Positions 1-5,173 of a stretch of DNA of 5,173 nucleotides are shown here, piece by piece; positions within the stretch are counted from its first letter, which is position 1; every line of letters starts with the position of its first letter. Source of the DNA: an uncultured Bacteroidales bacterium. Lineage in GTDB: Bacteria > Bacteroidota > Bacteroidia > Bacteroidales > UBA3824. The stretch spans positions 1 to 5,173 of the forward strand of contig CALFIU010000195.1 of assembly GCA_937877455.1 (NCBI GenBank), written 5' to 3'. Made by a program: the position numbers and the translations under genes. Under the pieces are notes generated by a model. The model did no database searches, was not told the DNA's origin, and saw only the letters and a list, made by a program, of their open reading frames with translations.

Positions 1-340
1 TTTGAGCCTCTTCCACGACACTCTGATTGTCTAATTGCGAAAACTTGTTCCAATCAATATAAATTGTCGGATATTTGTTGAGATGATTTGCGAAACTCTC
101 CGACTTTGAAATCTCCAAATCGTCAAAAAGTCCCGCCGAATCCGATTTTCTATCGTAATAGGCGTAAATCATCTTAGCGGCGACAGACTTGCCAAACCGC
201 CGTGGCCTCGACACGCAGATATACCGGTGCGATGTGTTGATATTATCATTCAAAATCTCTATCAGCCCCGACTTGTCAACGAAATCGGAGTTTTTGATGC
301 CTTGGAATGCCAAGTTGCCCTTGTCGATGAATGTGCCCAT
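1..340 (-). CDS. AAA-ATPase-like protein, probable PD-(D/E)XK nuclease family, N-terminal part (cut by window edge)
   Basis: The reverse strand reads from ATG at 340-338 without a stop to the left edge, giving 113 residues. Residues 19-27 read DFVDKSGLI. Residues 41-52 read ICVSRPRRFGKS, the arginine-rich Walker A-type loop (GKS at 50-52) typical of the Bacteroidota family with an N-terminal AAA-ATPase-like domain (Pfam AAA-ATPase_like) and a C-terminal PD-(D/E)XK nuclease-like domain (PDDEXK_9, formerly DUF1703). Members are usually about 500-600 residues, so most of the protein, including any nuclease domain, lies outside the window. The family is widespread and multicopy in these genomes. 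Its cellular role is not established; defence or mobile-element functions have been suggested from its fold. The start is supported by a good promoter at 398-368 with a leader of roughly 20 nt. A related C-terminus appears at 5103-5173. Family call is firm; function is unknown. Confidence 0.88.
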   Translation of the reverse strand, partial: MGTFIDKGNLAFQGIKNSDFVDKSGLIEILNDNINTSHRYICVSRPRRFGKSVAAKMIYAYYDRKSDSAGLFDDLEISKSESFANHLNKYPTIYIDWNKFSQLDNQSVVEEAQ

Positions 341-367
341 AATTTAAATTGTTTTATAGAATTTGCG

Positions 368-398
368 CAAAGTTATCTTTTTTTTTGACAATCTCAAA
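368..398 (-). promoter_or_regulatory. Bacteroidota-type promoter for the minus-strand ATPase gene
   Basis: Read on the minus strand, TTTG (398-395) is followed after 19 nt by TAACTTTG (375-368). This matches the known Bacteroidota consensus of TTTG at -33 and TAnnTTTG at -7, with the usual 19-21 nt spacer. Transcription should begin near 361-364, leaving an AT-rich leader of about 22 nt before the ATG at 340. The promoter shares positions 384-398 with the plus-strand promoter. Confidence 0.75.
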
Positions 399-414
399 AT
401 CTTTTGTAACTTTG
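384..414 (+). promoter_or_regulatory. Bacteroidota-type promoter for the structured RNA region
   Basis: TTTG (384-387) is followed after exactly 19 nt by TAACTTTG (407-414), matching the TTTG / TAnnTTTG consensus of the phylum. The expected start of transcription is about 418-422, at the left foot of the hairpin at 417-451. No protein gene follows for over 350 bases, which suggests that the product is an RNA. It overlaps the divergent minus-strand promoter, so the polymerase should not be able to bind both at once. Confidence 0.75.
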
Positions 415-416
415 CC

Positions 417-451
417 GTCGGATTTTCGGCTCTACATACCCGAAATCCGAC
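417..451 (+). other. Strong hairpin at the predicted 5' end of the RNA
   Basis: GTCGGATTT (417-425) plus CGG (427-429) pairs with CCG (440-442) plus AAATCCGAC (443-451), giving 12 bp with one bulged T (426) and a 10-nt loop at 430-439. It starts about 3 nt after the -7 box, so it would sit at the very 5' end of the transcript and could protect it from degradation. No U-tract follows (ATAAGAAATT), so it is not a rho-independent terminator on this strand. Confidence 0.65.
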
Positions 452-650
452 ATAAGAAATTAATAACGAAAGCGTTGTGCTTTTCTTGTTTTTCGAAATG
501 TGAGAAGTTTTGATGAGGACAAGTGATTGCATGACGGTTTCGCTTATCGTATAGGCGTGAACCGATGCGTTATGTCTTTGTCCTCAGGTCATTCTCACAA
601 CCTCGAAAAACAGATATAATATAAAGTATATGCGGTTTGCGCTTTCTTTG
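418..650 (+). ncRNA. Candidate structured small RNA (5' hairpin plus long rod; possibly 6S-like)
   Basis: A promoter at 384-414 drives a region with no plausible ORF but extensive complementarity. By hand folding there is a 5' hairpin (417-451), then a possible 7-bp closing stem, GAAAGCG (468-474) with CGCTTTC (640-646). After a large unpaired region comes a long interrupted stem: 488-496/603-611, 499-506/592-599, 515-522/578-585, 529-532/565-568, 535-539/560-564 and 541-543/555-557, ending in a small apical loop near 547-551. The 179-nt portion at 468-646 has the size and outline of 6S RNA (closing stem, central bubble, interrupted hairpin), the RNA that sequesters housekeeping RNA polymerase. 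That identity is inference only. The 3' end is uncertain: GCG-GTTTG-CGC (632-642) followed by TTTCTTTG is at best a weak terminator. Alternatives are an unknown sRNA or a long leader of the downstream operon. Confidence 0.5.
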
Positions 651-734
651 TATAACAATCCTTCCAAGACCGCAGAGGGAAAGGTACAATAAGACATTTG
701 TGCAAATACAAAAATTTTTGGAAAATATATTTTG

Positions 735-742
735 TATTTTTG
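735..742 (+). promoter_or_regulatory. Probable -7 promoter box upstream of the lipoprotein operon
   Basis: TATTTTTG fits the Bacteroidota TAnnTTTG box. A proper -33 TTTG is missing at the usual distance: the nearest (717-720) is only 14 nt upstream and the next (697-700) is 34 nt away. The promoter may therefore be weak or need an activator. Transcription would start near 746-750, giving a leader of about 40 nt to the ATG at 790. This argues against any start codon upstream of that point. Confidence 0.45.
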
Positions 743-789
743 CAACGAAAATTAACATGACATTTTTTAACAATTTAATGCATAACTCT

Positions 790-2229
790 ATGAAAAACAA
801 ACATTTCATTTACAGTGCTTTGTGCGCTTTGATGCTCTCAAGCACAATGTTCGTATCCTGCGACAAGGACGACGACAAGAAGTCGGAAGAGAAAACCACC
901 GACGACATCATCAACCAGATTCCCGCTGTCGATGGCAACAAGCAACTCACCCCTGACGAACAGAAATCCTACCTCGACCAAGTTGGCAAGGCGTTCATGA
1001 CCGAGTTTCAGTCCACTAACTTCGACAACTTCATCGACCTCGTAAACTACGCCTACGAAAAATACGGCGAAGACTACGACTGGGACAACGTGGAATCGTG
1101 GGCAGACGACGCATACGAGGCACTCGTCAAAAACGAGAAGGGCAAGACGTTGGTTGACGAAAGCGAATGGACTGACGATGTGTATCAAGGTTACGACGAG
1201 AAAACAGACGAGCCTATCTACAAGACCATCACCTACCGTTACTTCTACTACGAAGATATCACCGAGGTAATCTACACAGCGTCAGCGTTCAAAGGTCATT
1301 TCGTTGCAGAAAATGGCAAGTGGACACAGACTGCCGCTGACGACCTTCAATTCTCGTTCTCCGACCAGAACGGCAAGCCCTGCGTACTCAGCGTAACCAC
1401 AAGTGGCAAGACTGTGAACGCTTTCTTCGGAGACGACAACAAAGGTTATGATTGGACTAGAAAAGAAAACGAAGACGGCAGTTTAACCTCCGAAAGCACT
1501 GAAGAAATCGAAAAACAAATCGTTGCCGTTCCAGAACACATCACCGTTACCCTTACCCAAGACGGCAAGGAGGTAATCAAATCCGAAATCAACACCGACC
1601 TAAGCGTCGCATCGTCAACCGAATACGATTTCTCAAAAGACAAATTCAACGTTACCACAACCACCACAATCGACGGCTACACATTTGAGGTTTCCAAGGC
1701 ATCTTTCTCCAACCAAGACAAGAAAGCCGAATCTACATTCAAACTCAAAAAGGGCGATGTAAAACTTCTCGAATACAGCATCAAGGCCAACGGCGAAATC
1801 ACCAACGACGACGGCGACTACGATGTAAACACGCTCGACACCGAAATCTCCATCGACATTCTCGGCAAGGTTCAGATAAAAGGCACAAGCAAAGACGGCG
1901 GCAAACTCATGGATCTCCTCGACGAAGCAGAAGAAAACCAAGACAACGAAACGGTTTATAAGGAAAAAATCGCGGCTGCAAACGCCCTCATCAACTACGG
2001 AATGTATTTCGACGGAGGCGACACAAAACAGCTGGAAGTTGTCATGGAGCCTTTTGAAGAAGAAACTTGGGGCGGCAAAACATATTGGGATTACGATTTG
2101 TTGATTCAGTTTGCCGACGGTACAAAAAATGCTTTCGATGATTTCTTCATCAAAGCCAACTTCTACAATGTTAACAACCTTTGGGACGACATGTCCGACG
2201 ATTACGAAAACAAGATAAAAGTTGACTAA
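790..2229 (+). CDS. Acidic surface lipoprotein of unknown function (479 aa), first gene of the receptor operon
   Basis: Residues 1-23 form a lipoprotein signal peptide: MKNK, a hydrophobic stretch, and the lipobox FVSC with Cys24. CDKDDDKK follows, the acidic type of stretch that acts as an outer-surface export signal in Bacteroidota. The frame is open from an ATG at 637, but the ATG at 790 is chosen because only it puts the signal peptide at the N-terminus and because it follows the -7 box at 735-742. The mature protein is very rich in Asp, Glu, Lys and aromatic residues. It looks largely beta-stranded in the middle (around 168-200, 248-330) and ends in a segment around 428-444 with GGKTYW and a following FADG. 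I recall similar hypothetical lipoproteins in Bacteroidales but cannot name a domain. Its 3' end overlaps the receptor gene by 8 bp, which implies co-expression and perhaps a role in ligand capture or complex stability at the outer membrane. Confidence 0.88.
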   Translation: MKNKHFIYSALCALMLSSTMFVSCDKDDDKKSEEKTTDDIINQIPAVDGNKQLTPDEQKSYLDQVGKAFMTEFQSTNFDNFIDLVNYAYEKYGEDYDWDNVESWADDAYEALVKNEKGKTLVDESEWTDDVYQGYDEKTDEPIYKTITYRYFYYEDITEVIYTASAFKGHFVAENGKWTQTAADDLQFSFSDQNGKPCVLSVTTSGKTVNAFFGDDNKGYDWTRKENEDGSLTSESTEEIEKQIVAVPEHITVTLTQDGKEVIKSEINTDLSVASSTEYDFSKDKFNVTTTTTIDGYTFEVSKASFSNQDKKAESTFKLKKGDVKLLEYSIKANGEITNDDGDYDVNTLDTEISIDILGKVQIKGTSKDGGKLMDLLDEAEENQDNETVYKEKIAAANALINYGMYFDGGDTKQLEVVMEPFEEETWGGKTYWDYDLLIQFADGTKNAFDDFFIKANFYNVNNLWDDMSDDYENKIKVD

Positions 2230-4255
2230 CTCTATTTTTTCAACCACAAAACTCGACAAGATTGGCGCATTGACGTTAATCTTGTCTTGTTTTTTTGTGC
2301 CTAATAGACTTCTCGCGCAACGCGACACGATAATTTCGCGCACCATCGACCAAGTAACCGTGCAAGGCCAGCGTAGCACCTCCAATGTAAAAACCACACG
2401 CGACGGCACTACGAAACTTTCGGTGGAATACCTCTCGTCGCTGCCAAAAATTATGGGCAACGCCGACCCCGTGCATTACATACAGATGATGCCCGGAGTG
2501 CAGACCAATTCGGAATACGACAGCGGAATCCACATTCAGGGCTGCGACAATACACACAATTTTATATCCATCGACGGCGCACCGATTTACAACGCGGGAC
2601 ATTTGCTCGGTTTTTTCTCGGTTTTCAATCCCGAACATTTCACGTCCATTGAAATTGACAAAACCCCAAGAAAAAGCGATTTTCCAAACCGACTTGGCGG
2701 GCAAATCAACATGACACCTAATTCCGAGATCGCCGACAGCGTGAGCCTTTCCGCCGAAGCGGGACTTATTTCGTCGCAAGGTGCGGTAAAAATGCCCATC
2801 GGCAAACGTCAGACTTTGATGTTGGCGGCACGGTCGTCGTATTTGAACTTGTTGTATTCCAACTGGTTGAAAATTGACGAATCGGCGTTGAGATATTCTT
2901 TTTCAGACTTTAATGTACGGTATATTTTCCATTCTGACAACCGCAAAAAAATCTATCTCGACCTTTATCATGGCAACGACAACCTCAAAACCGATGGTTC
3001 AGTCGGACTTTCGCTCAATTGGGGCAACGACATGGCGGCTCTGCATTTTGATTTTAGCCGTTACATAAAAAATAATTGTGTTGTCTATTTTACTCGTTAT
3101 CACAACAATGTGGATTTCAGTTTCAACGATGCCAACGCCAATATGCCGTCCGACATTTCAACTTTTGGAATCAAAAACAAAACCAAAATAAAGCATTTTT
3201 TGTTTGGCATTGACGCCGCGATTCACAACATTTTGCCGCAAACTCCGCAATCGGATTATAACGACATATCGCTTCACACCGCCACAACACGCCTCAACAC
3301 TGTCGAAGCCAATATTTTTGTCGATTTTGAGAAGCGTATTTCCCCAAAAATACAATTCGTAGCCGGCTGCCGTGGCGGAGTTTATGTGGATTTTGACGGT
3401 AACGCACACTTGTCCATCGACCCAAACGCCTCCATAATCCAAACCCTCGGAAATACTGAAATATCATTGAGTTACGCAGCACGTCATCAAAATATTTTTC
3501 AAACGGGGTGTTCGGCAGTTTCGTTGCCGATAGAATTTTGGTATGCGTCGTCAAAGTCCCAAAAACCGCAATTTTCGCACGGTGTTACACTGGCTATGCA
3601 ATCGTTGATGTTTCAGTCGAAAATTTCCTTAAATGCCGAGTGTTATTACAAATTGATGAAAAATCAGACCGAATATAACGGCACTTTGCTCGATCTTGTT
3701 ACCTCTGATTACGACATCAAACAAAACCTTATTTCGAGTCGAGGACACAATTACGGATTTTCTTTGATGATTAACAAACGCACTGGCAAGTTAAAAGGCT
3801 GGATTGGATACAGTTACGGACGGGCATGGCGCAAAAGCGAAATTCAAGAGCCGCGTTTTCCAGCCACACACGAGCGTCCGCACGAATTGAATGTGGTTGC
3901 CACTTACACGCCATTCAGCCGAGTTGAATTTGGGGCGACATTTGTTTTTGCATCGGGAACGCCGTTCACATCGCCCGACTATTTTTACCTCCTCAACGGC
4001 AACCTGATGATGCAGTACGGCAACCACAACGCCAACCGTCTGCGCCCATATTTGCGGCTCGACGCTTCGGCAAACATCCGTCTGCACCAAAACAAAAGGT
4101 TTTCCGACGGAATCAACATTTCTGTCTATAACCTCAGCGGTCGTTCCAACGACATTTTCTATACGTTGAAATATTACAACAACGAGTTCAAATATTTTCA
4201 CGTAACGTTTTTAGTTAGGTTTCTTCCCAACATCAGTTATTACATAAAATTTTGA
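2222..4255 (+). CDS. TonB-dependent outer-membrane receptor (DUF4249-partnered type), TTG start
   Basis: This encodes a 677-residue outer-membrane transporter energised by TonB-ExbB-ExbD. Residues 1-32 are a signal peptide (K10, K13, hydrophobic 14-26, cleavage after LLA32). A TonB-box-like IDQVTVQG lies at 42-49. The plug domain spans about 60-165, with the motif runs MMPGV (89-93), IDGAPIYN (117-124), LLGFFSVFNP (128-137) and LGG (158-160), characteristic of receptors paired with DUF4249 proteins. The rest is a beta-barrel ending in an aromatic Phe. Two features are odd. The carboxypeptidase-regulatory-like N-terminal domain common in such receptors is absent, so the protein is shorter than the usual 750-900 residues. 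The normal VRGG-type plug motif reads IQGC (105-108). No ATG exists between the in-frame stop at 2216-2218 and the plug; TTG at 2222 is the first usable start and gives an intact signal peptide. The start overlaps the upstream stop, suggesting translational coupling. The ligand is unknown. Confidence 0.9.
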   Translation: MTNSIFSTTKLDKIGALTLILSCFFVPNRLLAQRDTIISRTIDQVTVQGQRSTSNVKTTRDGTTKLSVEYLSSLPKIMGNADPVHYIQMMPGVQTNSEYDSGIHIQGCDNTHNFISIDGAPIYNAGHLLGFFSVFNPEHFTSIEIDKTPRKSDFPNRLGGQINMTPNSEIADSVSLSAEAGLISSQGAVKMPIGKRQTLMLAARSSYLNLLYSNWLKIDESALRYSFSDFNVRYIFHSDNRKKIYLDLYHGNDNLKTDGSVGLSLNWGNDMAALHFDFSRYIKNNCVVYFTRYHNNVDFSFNDANANMPSDISTFGIKNKTKIKHFLFGIDAAIHNILPQTPQSDYNDISLHTATTRLNTVEANIFVDFEKRISPKIQFVAGCRGGVYVDFDGNAHLSIDPNASIIQTLGNTEISLSYAARHQNIFQTGCSAVSLPIEFWYASSKSQKPQFSHGVTLAMQSLMFQSKISLNAECYYKLMKNQTEYNGTLLDLVTSDYDIKQNLISSRGHNYGFSLMINKRTGKLKGWIGYSYGRAWRKSEIQEPRFPATHERPHELNVVATYTPFSRVEFGATFVFASGTPFTSPDYFYLLNGNLMMQYGNHNANRLRPYLRLDASANIRLHQNKRFSDGINISVYNLSGRSNDIFYTLKYYNNEFKYFHVTFLVRFLPNISYYIKF

Positions 4256-4259
4256 AATT

Positions 4260-5099
4260 ATGATGCGCAACATATTGATAATAACCATATTGACATTCAT
4301 TATAACTGCCTGCGACAAAGAAATAGAACTTTCTGAGTTGGACGATAAAATCACCGTTGAAGGCTGGATAGACGAGGGTGGACATCCAATCGTGATGCTC
4401 ACACAAGCCGTCCACGTTGACCACACCGCCCGCAGCCTTTCCGACCTCAGCGATTACATCGTCAAATGGGCAAAAGTTACGGTTTCTGACGGTCAACACA
4501 GCGAAATCCTCACTGGAAAATTCAACAAAAAGTATTATCCTCCATATATCTACACGACGGGAAATATGACAGGCAAGGCTGGCAAAACATATTCGTTAAC
4601 CGTTGAATATCAAAATCATACATTAACGGCTTCCACCACCATTCCTCCACGTGTTGACATCGACACCGCATTTGCCATGCCCTCTGCCGATACGTCAAGT
4701 TTTGGCATAAAAATCATTTTCAACGACAATCACTCAACCCGCGATTACTACAAGACTTTCAGCAATTGCGATTCCACGTCGAATATGTATCTTTCGACGA
4801 TAATGCAGACTATTGACGACCGCAACGCCAACAGCAACACGATTGAAAACACAATTTACCGTGGACGTTTTTTAGACAGCGACTACAAGCCCGGATTCAC
4901 ACGTGGCGAGGTTGTGATGGTAAAACTCTGCCACATCGACAGCGTTTCCTACGCCATTTGGAAAGATTACGAAAACAGCCTTTCATTCTCTCGCAACGCC
5001 CTTTTGCGTTACAACAACAACATCACCAGCAACATCATCGGCGGTCTCGGCTACTGGTGCGGCTACGGAGCAACGGTTAAAATGGTGAAGGTGAGGTAA
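4260..5099 (+). CDS. DUF4249 domain-containing outer-membrane lipoprotein (279 aa)
   Basis: The ATG at 4260 lies 4 nt after the receptor stop (a second ATG follows at 4263). Residues 1-17 are a short lipoprotein signal peptide with lipobox ITAC and Cys18, followed by the acidic stretch DKEIELSELDD, again a likely surface-export signal. Family hallmarks are ITVEGWIDEG (31-40), VMLTQAV beginning at 45, GKTYSLTVEY (108-117), TIPP (127-130) and the C-terminal GGLGYWCGYG (261-270). DUF4249 proteins are of unknown molecular function but recur directly downstream of TonB-dependent receptors of this type, so the protein is inferred to be the receptor's cell-surface partner, possibly a substrate-binding lid or subunit as SusD is for SusC. 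The length is in the low part of the family range but the protein looks complete at both ends. The gene ends only 3 nt from the stop of the convergent minus-strand gene. Confidence 0.9.
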   Translation: MMRNILIITILTFIITACDKEIELSELDDKITVEGWIDEGGHPIVMLTQAVHVDHTARSLSDLSDYIVKWAKVTVSDGQHSEILTGKFNKKYYPPYIYTTGNMTGKAGKTYSLTVEYQNHTLTASTTIPPRVDIDTAFAMPSADTSSFGIKIIFNDNHSTRDYYKTFSNCDSTSNMYLSTIMQTIDDRNANSNTIENTIYRGRFLDSDYKPGFTRGEVVMVKLCHIDSVSYAIWKDYENSLSFSRNALLRYNNNITSNIIGGLGYWCGYGATVKMVKVR

Positions 5100-5102
5100 A
5101 AA

Positions 5103-5173
5103 TCACACAAAATCCCCATTCAACGCCTCAATCTCCACTTCGTGTTTTTTGGTGGTTTTGTCGTAGTTGATGC
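5103..5173 (-). CDS. C-terminal end of a probable AAA-ATPase-like/PD-(D/E)XK family protein (cut by window edge)
   Basis: On the minus strand the frame entering from the right edge encodes INYDKTTKKHEVEIEAL followed by NGDFV and TGA (5105-5103). The other two minus frames hit stops early. The INYDkxTKKHxxxIE ending is characteristic, from my knowledge of the family, of the C-terminus of Bacteroidota AAA-ATPase-like/PDDEXK_9 proteins, the same family whose N-terminus lies at 1-340. Only 22 codons are visible, so the call rests on this short motif. The two fragments are the same strand but opposite ends of the protein, so they must belong to two different gene copies. It converges on the DUF4249 gene with a 3-nt gap. 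Confidence 0.68.
   Translation of the reverse strand, partial: INYDKTTKKHEVEIEALNGDFV

Larger units (their letters stand above)
367..415. repeat. Inverted repeat formed by two mirror-image promoters
   Basis: GCAAAGTTA (367-375) and TAACTTTGC (407-415) are a perfect 9-bp inverted repeat separated by 31 bp. Inside it TTTG (384-387) and CAAA (395-398) are also mirror-placed, and both pairs are centred on position 391. The symmetry is explained by two identical promoter boxes with identical 19-nt spacers facing outward, although a dimeric regulator site cannot be excluded. Confidence 0.8.

Noticed and set aside
344..532. Short minus-strand frame (62 codons) across the promoter region, containing GFRVCRAENP.
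   Set aside because: The GFRVCR string resembles the end of formylglycine-generating-enzyme-like proteins, but no other part of that domain is present. The frame reads through the hairpin and both promoters, so it is most likely chance.
417..650. SRP RNA, tmRNA or RNase P RNA as the identity of the structured region.
   Set aside because: The conserved SRP apical GGAA/GCAGC elements, the tmRNA tRNA-like end with tag frame, and RNase P core motifs are all absent; a CAGGTCA at 585-591 alone is not enough.
637..789. N-terminal extension of the lipoprotein frame from the ATG at 637.
   Set aside because: It places 51 residues before a clear lipoprotein signal peptide, runs through the -7 box at 735-742 and overlaps the end of the RNA candidate. 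ATG codons at 757 and 778 also bury the signal peptide.
570..809. Short minus-strand frame (79 codons) opposite the RNA 3' end and lipoprotein start.
   Set aside because: No promoter, no recognisable domain, and it overlaps the supported lipoprotein start.
1633..2460. Long minus-strand open frame (275 codons) and similar ones at 838-1188, 2276-2779 and 3791-4201.
   Set aside because: They lie opposite strongly supported genes, show Val/Phe/Cys-rich shadow composition and no domain, and cross gene boundaries.
1..5173. A single ATPase/nuclease gene interrupted by insertion of the operon.
   Set aside because: For a minus-strand gene split by an insertion the N-terminal part would be on the right and the C-terminal part on the left. 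The reverse is seen, so two gene copies are present.
1..5173. CRISPR arrays, tRNA genes, insertion sequences or attachment sites.
   Set aside because: No regularly spaced repeats, no tRNA-like cloverleaf, no transposase and no terminal repeats with target duplication were seen.

Overview
The window looks like a member of the Bacteroidota, most likely order Bacteroidales. The evidence is three promoter boxes of the phylum's TAnnTTTG type (two with TTTG 19 nt upstream), very weak ribosome binding sites, two lipoproteins with acidic residues straight after the lipobox cysteine, a TonB-dependent receptor paired with a DUF4249 lipoprotein, and two members of the AAA-ATPase-like/PD-(D/E)XK family that is expanded in this phylum.

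Layout. Positions 1-340 (minus) hold the N-terminal 113 residues of an AAA-ATPase-like protein that runs off the left edge. Positions 341-789 hold no protein gene I can support. They contain a symmetric pair of overlapping divergent promoters (368-414), a candidate structured small RNA (about 418-650) made of a 5' hairpin followed by a long interrupted rod, and a further -7 box (735-742) for the next gene. I see nothing convincing in 651-734. Positions 790-5099 (plus) carry a compact three-gene operon: a 479-aa lipoprotein of unknown function, a 677-aa TonB-dependent outer-membrane receptor that starts at a TTG overlapping the previous stop, and a 279-aa DUF4249 lipoprotein. Positions 5103-5173 (minus) hold the last 22 codons of another gene whose C-terminus matches the end typical of the same AAA-ATPase-like/PD-(D/E)XK family as the left-edge gene.

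How the genes work together. The receptor and the DUF4249 protein form a recurrent Bacteroidota pair, generally viewed as an outer-membrane uptake unit by analogy with SusC/SusD. The upstream lipoprotein overlaps the receptor gene and is probably co-expressed as a third, surface-exposed partner. No substrate can be read from the sequence. The most unusual part is the intergenic region: a structured RNA candidate transcribed divergently from an ATPase gene, from promoters that share DNA and cannot both be occupied. The RNA's shape (closing stem, large bubble, long interrupted terminal hairpin) resembles 6S RNA, but this is inference from hand folding.
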